The notes under the pieces are model-generated. The model was not told where the DNA came from. It was given only the letters and a program-made list of their open reading frames with translations, and did no database searches. A stretch of 11,566 nucleotides of DNA from CAZAJS01 sp964485635. Its GTDB lineage: Bacteria > Pseudomonadota > Gammaproteobacteria > Francisellales > Francisellaceae. A program made the position numbers and the translations under genes. The first letter of the stretch is position 1; each line of letters begins with the position of its first letter. This document shows positions 5,479 through 11,566 of the stretch, piece after piece. The stretch lies in the NCBI GenBank assembly GCA_964485635.1, contig CAZAJS010000034.1:1-11566 (forward strand), given 5' to 3'.

Positions 5479-6120
5479 ATGAAACCAATTACGATTCATG
5501 GACCAGCTGGCAACATTGAAGCCATTGAAGAATCACCGCGTATCAATGCTTATCCTCATTTAACAGCCATTGTTTGCCACCCACACCCCCAATATCAAGG
5601 CACAATGCATAATAAGGTGGTTACAACGGTGTGTCGTGCTTTTCGTCACTTAGGGATTCATTGCATTCGTTTTAATTATCGAGGTGTTGAAAATAGTCAA
5701 GGTTCCTATGACCATGGCAATGGAGAAGTCGATGATTTAACCGCTGTCATAGATAATGTGAAACAGGCTAACCCTGACCAACAATTGTTATTAGCCGGTT
5801 TTTCATTTGGTGGATCCGTGGCATATAAAGGGGCTAGCCAACGTCAAGATGTGGCAGGGCTGCTTACCATTGCTCCAGCAGTGGTTAACTTTCCATTAAC
5901 TGAATTTGCTGAACCACACGTACCTTGGTGTGTTATTCAAGGCCATCAAGATGAAGTGGTTTCACCCAAAGCCGTATTTGACTTTGTTTGCTGCCAAACC
6001 AATGCCACAGCAACCATTATTAAATGCCAAGCAGGCCATTTTTTCCATGGTAAACTGAATGAATTAAAGCAAGCAATTATTTGGCATTATCAATCACGTC
6101 TTGCAGACGGATTAGGATAA
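5479..6120 (+). CDS. Alpha/beta hydrolase, COG2945-like
   Basis: This is a predicted small cytoplasmic serine hydrolase of the alpha/beta superfamily; the natural substrate is unknown. At 213 residues it has the usual length. It shows the family signature 'VCHPHPQYQGTMHNKVV' (32-48), the strand-loop 'IRFNYRGV..SQG' (63-75), the nucleophile elbow GFSFGG with Ser109, acid Asp158 in 'GHQDEVVSP', and base His187 in 'AGHFF'. The triad is complete. There is no signal peptide or lipobox. The ATG at 5479 has only a weak AGTAAG upstream (about 5465). It follows trkH by 65 bases, with a possible promoter of its own. Functional annotation beyond 'hydrolase' would be a guess. Confidence 0.9.
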   Translation: MKPITIHGPAGNIEAIEESPRINAYPHLTAIVCHPHPQYQGTMHNKVVTTVCRAFRHLGIHCIRFNYRGVENSQGSYDHGNGEVDDLTAVIDNVKQANPDQQLLLAGFSFGGSVAYKGASQRQDVAGLLTIAPAVVNFPLTEFAEPHVPWCVIQGHQDEVVSPKAVFDFVCCQTNATATIIKCQAGHFFHGKLNELKQAIIWHYQSRLADGLG

Positions 6121-6140
6121 TTATATTCATACTTTTATTT

Positions 6141-6170
6141 TTGCATTGTGCCCAAACAATCAGCTATATT
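6141..6170 (+). promoter_or_regulatory. Promoter of the 2OG/Fe(II) oxygenase gene
   Basis: TTGCAT (6141-6146), an 18-base spacer, then TATATT (6165-6170). A small palindrome GATTG-AAT-CAATC (6178-6190) lies at or just after the predicted transcription start. The start codon follows at 6223 with a strong AAAAAGGAG. Confidence 0.45.
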
Positions 6171-6222
6171 GAAACTAGATTGAATCAATCAACATATTAA
6201 TTTTAAAAAGGAGCTTAGTTGT

Positions 6223-7053
6223 ATGGATGTTTTAACGGTTGATTATTATCAAAAAGATGCCCCAAAACGTTTTACCGATTCATTAAAAAATACGGGATTT
6301 TGCGTTTTAGAAACCCATCCTATTGACTGGCAGCTTATTGAGACCATTTATCAAGAATGGCGTGATTTTATGATGTCAGATGCTGTCAAAGCTTATCAAT
6401 TTGATCAAGCAAAGCAAGATGGCTATTTTCCAATGGATATCTCAGAAACAGCTAAAGGGCAAGATAGTAAAGATATTAAACATTTTTATCATTTATATTT
6501 CCCGTGGGGACGTTATCCAAAAGAGGTATCCGATCGTGCCAAACAGTTGTTTGATCAACTATTTGAATTAGGAAAAACCTTATTGCAATGGATTGATGAT
6601 TATATGGATCCAAGCATTGCCGCACAATTACCCGGTAAACTAGCGGATACGGTTGATTATCAACAAACGTTATTGCGTATTTTACATTATCCAGCCCTTT
6701 CTGGGCAAGAAGATCCAAACTCAATTCGGGCAGCCGCCCATGAAGACATTAATTTAATTACCTTATTACCAAGCGCTTCAGCTCCAGGTTTAGAAGTTTA
6801 TTCACCTTTTACAGAACAATGGTATGAGGTGCCCTATAAGAATCAATCAATCATTATCAATATCGGCGATATGTTACAAGAACAATACATTGCCACAACG
6901 CATCGAGTCAAAAAACCAGCTGACGACGATGGGTCTGACCGTGTCTCAACCCCTTGTTTCATTCACCCAAAACCCACGGTTTATTTATCTGAACGCTACC
7001 CCCAAGCCTCTGACTTTCTTGAAGAAAGACTCCGTGAATTAGGCGTTAAATAA
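6223..7053 (+). CDS. 2-oxoglutarate/Fe(II)-dependent oxygenase, isopenicillin N synthase-like
   Basis: This belongs to the non-haem iron oxygenases that couple substrate oxidation to O2, usually with 2-oxoglutarate as cosubstrate. The jelly-roll motif set is complete: HED with His173 and Asp175 ('AAHEDINLITLLPS'), distal His227 ('YIATTHRVK'), and Arg240-x-Ser242 ('DRVSTPCF'), which normally binds the 2-oxoglutarate carboxylate. 'PGLEVY' and 'IINIGDMLQ' are further hallmarks of the IPNS-like clade. The N-terminal part (1-140) is the helical cap with 'TGFCVLETHPID'. At 276 residues it is shorter than IPNS or plant members (about 330). Start ATG 6223 has AAAAAGGAG at 9 bases. It lies upstream of hemF on the same strand, but each has its own promoter signals, so no pathway link is established. 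The substrate is not predictable from sequence; a beta-lactam function is not implied. Confidence 0.9.
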   Translation: MDVLTVDYYQKDAPKRFTDSLKNTGFCVLETHPIDWQLIETIYQEWRDFMMSDAVKAYQFDQAKQDGYFPMDISETAKGQDSKDIKHFYHLYFPWGRYPKEVSDRAKQLFDQLFELGKTLLQWIDDYMDPSIAAQLPGKLADTVDYQQTLLRILHYPALSGQEDPNSIRAAAHEDINLITLLPSASAPGLEVYSPFTEQWYEVPYKNQSIIINIGDMLQEQYIATTHRVKKPADDDGSDRVSTPCFIHPKPTVYLSERYPQASDFLEERLRELGVK

Positions 7054-7071
7054 TTTAAGTCAATCAATTGT

Positions 7072-7085
7072 TTGATATAAATCAT
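7072..7085 (+). promoter_or_regulatory. FNR/ANR-like box upstream of hemF
   Basis: TTGAT-ATAA-ATCAT matches nine of the ten conserved positions of the FNR/ANR consensus TTGAT-N4-ATCAA. With the promoter proposed at 7085-7113 and transcription starting near 7120, its centre (7078.5) is about 41.5 bases upstream, the class II activator position. HemF needs O2, and hemF is reported to be under ANR control in Pseudomonas aeruginosa, which makes an oxygen-responsive site sensible. This is inferred from sequence alone. Confidence 0.5.
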
Positions 7086-7113
7086 CGACATCACAAATTT
7101 CCATCGTTATCGT
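7085..7113 (+). promoter_or_regulatory. Weak promoter of hemF
   Basis: TCGACA (7085-7090, five of six), a 17-base spacer, then TATCGT (7108-7113, four of six). The -35 touches the FNR-like box by one base. A weak -10 fits an activator-dependent promoter. A loose inverted repeat (TCCATC/GATGGA, about 7100-7131) lies at the start of the leader. Confidence 0.35.
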
Positions 7114-7153
7114 AACCGCGAATTGATGGATTGAATCAGGGAGTAGGACTATT

Positions 7154-8089
7154 ATGACAACGGAAAAAATGGTTGACCAGATCAAGCATTATTTTTTAAA
7201 TTTACAATCACAAATTTGTGACCAGTTAGCGCAAATAGATGGCTATGAGCTTATTAAGGACCATTGGGAATATAGTAATGGTAAAGGTGGTGGACTGACA
7301 CGTGTTTTAGAAAATGGAAACGTTTTTGAAAAAGCCGGAGTTAATTTTTCACATATTCAAGGCGATGAACTACCTGAGGCTATTTTAAAACAAAAAAGTC
7401 ATTTAAATGGTTATCGTTTTCAGGCTATGGGCGTATCCCTGGTCATTCACCCAGATAATCCCTTTGTACCAACCAGTCATATGAATGTTCGGTTTTTTAT
7501 TGCTGAAAAAGCTGGCTGTGAGCCTGTTTGGTGGTTTGGTGGCGGATTTGATTTAACACCTTATTATGGCTTTCATGAGGACTGTGTTTATTGGCATCAA
7601 CAAGCTTATAATGCCTGTAAACCCTTTGGTGAAGTCCTTTATACCACTTATAAACAAGCTTGCGATGATTATTTTTATTTACCTCATCGTCAAGAACACC
7701 GCGGCATTGGTGGTTTATTTTTTGATTATTTAAATCAATGGGAGATGGAAAAGTGCTTTGCCTTTACGCAATCAGTCGGAGATCATTTTACAAAAGCCTA
7801 TCTGCCTATCGTTCAAAAACGAATGAATACACCTTTTGAAGCCAAACATAAGACATTTCAATGGATCCGACGTGGCCGTTATGTGGAATTTAATTTAGTT
7901 CAGGATCGAGGAACACAATTTGGTTTACAATCCGGCGGGCGAACTGAATCCATTTTGATGTCTATGCCGCCAAACGTTCAATGGCATTATAATTATCAAC
8001 CTGAACCAGGTAGCCCTGAAGAAAAACTCTATACGGACTTTTTACCAGCACAAGATTGGTTACAATTTAGTGCTGAGTATGAAGACTAA
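7154..8089 (+). CDS. hemF: Oxygen-dependent coproporphyrinogen III oxidase
   Basis: HemF performs the O2-dependent oxidative decarboxylation of coproporphyrinogen III to protoporphyrinogen IX in haem biosynthesis, as a soluble homodimer. The 311 residues cover the whole family length (E. coli 299). Signature blocks are intact: 'EKAGVNFSHIQG' (59-70), 'MGVSLVIHP' (92-100), 'PTSHMNVRFFIAEK' with the conserved His109, 'WWFGGGFDLTPYYGF' (126-140), 'HRGIGGLFFDYLN' and 'RRGRYVEFNLVQDRGT...GGRTESILMSMPP' (239-273). The ATG at 7154 has AGGGAG and AGGA just upstream (7137-7148). The C-terminus carries a short extra tail. Regulation may be oxygen-dependent through the FNR-like box. No clean plus-strand terminator follows: the hairpin at 8255-8272 lacks a T-run in this direction. 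Confidence 0.97.
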   Translation: MTTEKMVDQIKHYFLNLQSQICDQLAQIDGYELIKDHWEYSNGKGGGLTRVLENGNVFEKAGVNFSHIQGDELPEAILKQKSHLNGYRFQAMGVSLVIHPDNPFVPTSHMNVRFFIAEKAGCEPVWWFGGGFDLTPYYGFHEDCVYWHQQAYNACKPFGEVLYTTYKQACDDYFYLPHRQEHRGIGGLFFDYLNQWEMEKCFAFTQSVGDHFTKAYLPIVQKRMNTPFEAKHKTFQWIRRGRYVEFNLVQDRGTQFGLQSGGRTESILMSMPPNVQWHYNYQPEPGSPEEKLYTDFLPAQDWLQFSAEYED

Positions 8090-8249
8090 TCCAATGTTCG
8101 TTTAGTGACTTGTCACCAGATTTCAGATGATAATACTCTCCAACGACTTAAGTCACCCTTCACTTGATTCCAATATTGCCTTATTTGCTTTTTAAAAGGG
8201 GGCTGATGCAACGTTTTATCAACAATATAGGTCATTGCTTTAATAGCAT

Positions 8250-8273
8250 AAAAAAAGCCACAACAGTGGCTTA
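8250..8273 (-). terminator. Rho-independent terminator of the yidC-malic enzyme transcript
   Basis: On the minus strand AAGCCAC, loop TGTT, GTGGCTT is followed by a T-run, about 46 bases after the malic enzyme stop codon. In the plus direction only two T's follow the stem, so it is mainly a minus-strand terminator. Its stem core (GCCAC/GTGGC) is the same as in the prfC terminator. Confidence 0.8.
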
Positions 8274-8318
8274 AAATACTTAAAATAGAGGATTGATATT
8301 TTTTAATGATCAAGTAAT

Positions 8319-10046
8319 TTATTCAAATGTTTCACCAGGCAAACGATAAGGCAAATATTCAGGCTGCCACATTGCTGCATCAACAATTTGTTCAATGTCA
8401 GATTCTGGTAAATTCTTATCATAATCAGTTAAACCATTTTCAATCGCTTCTTTAGCCACAGCGATTCCAATGGTCCGTGATACACGACGAACTTCTTTTA
8501 AATCAGGTAATAGATTTGCATCTTTATCATCAACTGACGGAGAACAACTTGCTAACGCTCGGGCCGCTGTAATAAACATATGTTCTGTCACACGATGTGA
8601 TTCAACAGCAATGACACCAAGCCCCATACCTGGGAAAATATACGAGTTATTCACTTGATCCACCCGTCTTAATGCCCCTTTATAATAATATTCTGGGAAT
8701 GGACTTCCTGTACCAACCACTGCTTGATCATTTGTCCAATCCATAATTTGGCTCGGTTCAGCTTCTGCATTTGCCGTTGGATTTGACAATGGGAAAACAA
8801 TTGGACGAGCTGTATTTTTTGCCATTTGTTTAATCACAGATTCAGTAAACATGCCACCTTGACCACATACACCAATAATCATGGTGGCTTGGCTATGAGC
8901 CACCGTATCTAGTAAAGAAATTTTCTTATGGTCTTCAGCTTCCCAATCAGCTACATGAGCATGCGGCTTTGCAAATGGTTTTTGAAAGTCTTTGCAAGGT
9001 CGATCTTCGACAATCAAACCTTCTCGATCAATCAAATAAATTTGATCTCTTGCTTGTTGTCTTGTCAAACCTTTATCAACCATGGCTTCAACAATCAAGT
9101 TACTAATCCCTACACCAGCAGAACCAGCACCAACTACCACAATTTTTTGGTCTTTCAATGGTGTTTTAACTACATTAGCCGCAGCAATTAAAGTCCCTAA
9201 CACGACTGATGCAGTACCTTGAATATCATCATTAAAAGTACATAATTGATCTTTGTATTTTTCTAATAAACGCAACGCATTTTGTTGGGCAAAATCTTCC
9301 CATTGCAATAATACATGTGGGAAACGTTTTTTCACTGCCTTGACAAAACAATCAACGAAACGATCATACTCTTGACCACGAATTCGTTTATGACGAGCGC
9401 CAATATAAAGTGGATCATTTAACCGTTCTTCATTATCTGTTCCCATATCTAATAAGATCGGCAACGTTTGATTCGGTGCAATACCGCCACAAGCTGTATA
9501 TAAAGATAATTTTCCAACCGGAATTCCCATTCCTCCAGCACCTTGATCACCGAGTCCTAAGATACGTTCACCATCTGATACAACAATCGCTCGGACATCA
9601 TCAAAATGGGAATCTGATAAAATGTCATCTAAATGATCAATGTCTTGATAGCTTAAAAATAATCCCCGTGGACGACGGAAAATTTTACTATATTTTTGAC
9701 AAGCCTCACCAACAACTGGTGTATAAACCAATGGCATAATTTCAGATGTATATTTTGCCATTAATGCATAGAATAAGGTTTCATTACGATCTTGTAATGA
9801 ACGTAAATAAATATGTTTTTCTAACAAAGATGATTTTTCTTGCAGAATATGATAAATCTCCACAACTTTTTCAGAAAGCGTTGATTTATAAGGAGGAACT
9901 AAACCACGAATTTTGAATCGATCTAATTCATCTTCCCGAAATGATGTTCCTTTATTTAAAATAGGGTCTTGCAATAAATCATAGCCAAATTTATTGACTT
10001 CAATATACGATTGCCCTTTATTATTTTGCTTAATATTGACTTTCAT
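8319..10046 (-). CDS. maeA: Malic enzyme, large NAD-type (oxaloacetate-decarboxylating)
   Basis: This enzyme converts malate to pyruvate and CO2 while reducing NAD(P)+. I place the start at the ATG at 10046 (MKVNIKQ), which has a perfect AAGGAGG at 6 bases; the frame stays open 12 codons further upstream but without such a site. The 575 residues match the large single-domain type (E. coli MaeA 565) rather than the MaeB-phosphotransacetylase fusion. Visible residues: catalytic Tyr108 in 'PLVYTP', Lys179 in 'IPVGKLSLYTACGG', metal ligands Glu250/Asp251 in 'QWEDFAQQNA' and Asp274 in 'TFNDDIQGTA', and the dinucleotide site GAGSAG (306-311) with 'LIDREGLI'. NAD preference is inferred from family and size. 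It lies 39 bases after yidC, probably in the same transcript, with a terminator after it. Confidence 0.95.
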   Translation of the reverse strand: MKVNIKQNNKGQSYIEVNKFGYDLLQDPILNKGTSFREDELDRFKIRGLVPPYKSTLSEKVVEIYHILQEKSSLLEKHIYLRSLQDRNETLFYALMAKYTSEIMPLVYTPVVGEACQKYSKIFRRPRGLFLSYQDIDHLDDILSDSHFDDVRAIVVSDGERILGLGDQGAGGMGIPVGKLSLYTACGGIAPNQTLPILLDMGTDNEERLNDPLYIGARHKRIRGQEYDRFVDCFVKAVKKRFPHVLLQWEDFAQQNALRLLEKYKDQLCTFNDDIQGTASVVLGTLIAAANVVKTPLKDQKIVVVGAGSAGVGISNLIVEAMVDKGLTRQQARDQIYLIDREGLIVEDRPCKDFQKPFAKPHAHVADWEAEDHKKISLLDTVAHSQATMIIGVCGQGGMFTESVIKQMAKNTARPIVFPLSNPTANAEAEPSQIMDWTNDQAVVGTGSPFPEYYYKGALRRVDQVNNSYIFPGMGLGVIAVESHRVTEHMFITAARALASCSPSVDDKDANLLPDLKEVRRVSRTIGIAVAKEAIENGLTDYDKNLPESDIEQIVDAAMWQPEYLPYRLPGETFE

Positions 10047-10066
10047 GATAAACCTCCTTATCAAAC

Positions 10067-10090
10067 CATAGTTCGCTAGCACAAACTATG
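10067..10090 (-). repeat. Inverted repeat spanning the yidC stop codon
   Basis: CATAGTT (10090-10084 on the minus strand) and AACTATG (10073-10067) form a perfect 7-bp stem with a 10-base loop. The stem includes the yidC stop codon and ends 9 bases before the malic enzyme Shine-Dalgarno sequence. No T-run follows, so it is not a classical terminator. It may set relative expression of the two genes, or be chance. Confidence 0.35.
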
Positions 10091-11566
10091 ATTTATGTTT
10101 TAACTTCGCCGTATAAGTTTTTGTTATATACCATTGTTGTAAAATACTTAATACGTTATTCGTTAACCAGTATAAAACTAAACCAGATGGAAATGCTGCA
10201 AAGAAGAATGTAAAGACCACTGGTAAAATCATCATAATTTTAGCTTGTGTTGGGTCCGTAGCAGCTGGATTAAGTCGCTGTTGAACAAGCATTGAAAGCC
10301 CCATTAATACTGGTAACACATAGTAAGGATCTTTCGCTGATAAGTTCTGAATCCAGAAAATAAATGGTGCTTGCCGCAACTCAACACTTTCCATTAATAC
10401 CCAGTATAGCGCAATAAATACTGGAATTTGCACCAAAATTGGCAGACAGCCGCCTAATGGGTTAACTTTCTCTTCCCGATAAAGCGCCATCATTTTCTGA
10501 CCAAGCTTTTGTCGGTCTTCTTTATACATCTCCTGTAATTTTTTAATTCTTGGTTGCAATAATCGCATTTTCGCCATTGAACGATAGCTTTTAGCTGACA
10601 ATGGATAAAAAATCATTTTAATAACAAGCGTTACTAAAATAATGGCTAATCCCCAGTTGCCAACGACACTATGGATATGGCTCATTAACCAAAATACAAT
10701 CACTGAAATAAACGATAAAATACCATAGTCAAGTGTCAAATCTAGATGTGGCGCAACAGCTGCTAAATTTTGCTTAATAATGGGCCCAACATAAAGCTGG
10801 CTATCAAAGGTTTGCTCTTGATTTGGTTGAAGCGTTAGAACTTGGCTTTGTGTCCCTGTTTCAAATTGGTTGTCTGTTTGACTTGATTGAGCAAACACAG
10901 ATAAATCTGACTGATCTTTTGTAGCAGGAACCCAAGCACTTAAGAAATAATGCTGAACCATAGCTGCCCAGCCACTAGGTGTCGTAATATCTATTTTCTT
11001 TTGATCTTGAGACAATGAACTAAAATCAATTTTTTGGAATTTATCAGCATCAGATGATAAGGCAATACCTTTAAACGTAAAACTTGATGGATTAAAAATA
11101 CTAAAGCTACCTGAATCAGGATCAGTTCTTCTTACTAATGTATTTTGATTTTGAACCTCAACATGACTTTGACCGTTGTTTTGAACCGTTTGAGAAACAT
11201 CAATGGCATAATTGTCCTGATTAAAAACATAACGCTTTGTAATTGTTAAATCATCGACTTGACCAACTAACGTTACGATTGTTTTGTGATCTTTTTGTTG
11301 AATATTATGCTTTGAAAATGTGACTGTTGTTGGTTTGCCATTGACGATTAATTTATTTTGAGCAATATAGTATTGATCATCTTGATTAGTTAATAAAGGC
11401 AAGGGATTTTGGTTTTCAGTACTAATTGGATAATCTTTTAATGCTAAGCCAATAATTGCCCCATTAACTGGTGAAATCTTAACATTTTTAAATACATTTG
11501 TATTAATCACAAATGGTTTATGATCAGAAAAATTCGCTTGAACATTTGACTTAGATAAGTCTGTTG
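10086..11566 (-). CDS. yidC: Membrane protein insertase YidC (partial, N-terminus beyond the right edge)
   Basis: YidC inserts and folds inner-membrane proteins, alone or with SecYEG. About 492 residues are visible; E. coli has 548, so roughly 55-60 N-terminal residues (first membrane segment and linker) are missing. The frame is open to the window edge, so the GTG at 11510 is not the real start. The periplasmic beta-sandwich occupies the first half, followed by TM2 'WGLAIILVTLVIKMIFYPL' with a Lys where E. coli has the groove Arg366, the cytoplasmic loop 'MAKMRLLQPRIKKLQEMYKED', the signature 'EEKVNPLGGCLPILVQIPVFIALYWVL', 'VELRQAPFIFWIQNLSAKDPYYVLP', and the last TM 'FPSGLVLYWLTNNVLSILQQW'. 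In many gammaproteobacteria mnmE follows yidC; here a malic enzyme gene does. Confidence 0.97.
   Translation of the reverse strand, partial: TDLSKSNVQANFSDHKPFVINTNVFKNVKISPVNGAIIGLALKDYPISTENQNPLPLLTNQDDQYYIAQNKLIVNGKPTTVTFSKHNIQQKDHKTIVTLVGQVDDLTITKRYVFNQDNYAIDVSQTVQNNGQSHVEVQNQNTLVRRTDPDSGSFSIFNPSSFTFKGIALSSDADKFQKIDFSSLSQDQKKIDITTPSGWAAMVQHYFLSAWVPATKDQSDLSVFAQSSQTDNQFETGTQSQVLTLQPNQEQTFDSQLYVGPIIKQNLAAVAPHLDLTLDYGILSFISVIVFWLMSHIHSVVGNWGLAIILVTLVIKMIFYPLSAKSYRSMAKMRLLQPRIKKLQEMYKEDRQKLGQKMMALYREEKVNPLGGCLPILVQIPVFIALYWVLMESVELRQAPFIFWIQNLSAKDPYYVLPVLMGLSMLVQQRLNPAATDPTQAKIMMILPVVFTFFFAAFPSGLVLYWLTNNVLSILQQWYITKTYTAKLKHKS

Noticed and set aside
6178..6193. FNR-like sequence before the oxygenase gene
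   Set aside because: TTGAATCAATCAA has a spacer one base too short for an FNR box, and ATTGA/TCAAT strings are frequent in this AT-rich DNA.
8104..8115. GTGACTTGTCAC hairpin after hemF as a terminator
   Set aside because: The loop would be only two to four bases and no T-run follows, so it is not convincing as a terminator.
8113..8313. Minus-strand 66-codon ORF between hemF and the malic enzyme gene
   Set aside because: It starts with TTG without a ribosome binding site and runs through the terminator hairpin at 8250-8273. A 40-codon inner ORF from an ATG just after the terminator (ending at 8113, three Trp) looks somewhat protein-like but has no promoter or clear binding site, so I do not call it.
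8470..9739. Plus-strand ORFs opposite the malic enzyme gene (8470-8658, 8928-9191, 9410-9739)
   Set aside because: All lie antisense to a well-supported enzyme gene and resemble no family.
1..11566. CRISPR array, toxin-antitoxin, phage or secretion modules
   Set aside because: No regularly spaced repeats and no recognisable proteins of these systems were seen on either strand.

Overview
The window is an AT-rich (by eye well under 40% G+C) bacterial chromosome segment. Its gene set and sequence style are gammaproteobacterial: an RF3 and a TrkH that align almost end to end with the E. coli proteins as I remember them, oxygen-dependent HemF, a ProQ/FinO RNA chaperone, a large single-chain NAD-type malic enzyme, a YidC with a large periplasmic domain, and an elongator tRNA-Met. 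I cannot name the genus. An AT-rich gammaproteobacterium of the Francisella/Piscirickettsia/Legionellales type is an inference only.

Layout. Positions 1-355 are an insertion-sequence scar: the tail of one transposase on the minus strand abuts the tail and right end of an IS3-type transposase on the plus strand. Next comes a small hypothetical gene (429-821) with a possible 24-residue ORF overlapping its stop codon, then a convergent tRNA-Met(CAU) (900-976, minus) with a very good promoter. A plus-strand operon follows: a proQ/FinO-family gene (1176-2009) overlapping prfC (1990-3594) by 20 bases, closed by a strong bidirectional terminator. A 65-residue orphan gene (3670-3867, minus) is divergent from trkH (3962-5413, plus), and their predicted promoters overlap. 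A COG2945-type alpha/beta hydrolase, a 2-oxoglutarate/Fe(II) oxygenase of the isopenicillin-N-synthase type and hemF follow on the plus strand, apparently each with its own promoter; hemF has an FNR/ANR-like box. Facing them on the minus strand is a yidC (cut by the window's right edge) - malic enzyme pair that ends at a terminator at 8250-8273.

How the genes work together. Most are housekeeping functions: translation termination and ribosome recycling (RF3), post-transcriptional RNA control (ProQ), potassium uptake (TrkH), haem synthesis (HemF), carbon flux from malate to pyruvate (malic enzyme) and membrane protein insertion (YidC). I see no defence system, prophage, CRISPR array, toxin-antitoxin pair or biosynthetic cluster. 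The points most worth a second look are regulatory or architectural: the FNR-like site before hemF, the overlapping divergent promoters at trkH, the proQ-prfC overlap, the unusual TrkH motif and the nested IS scar.
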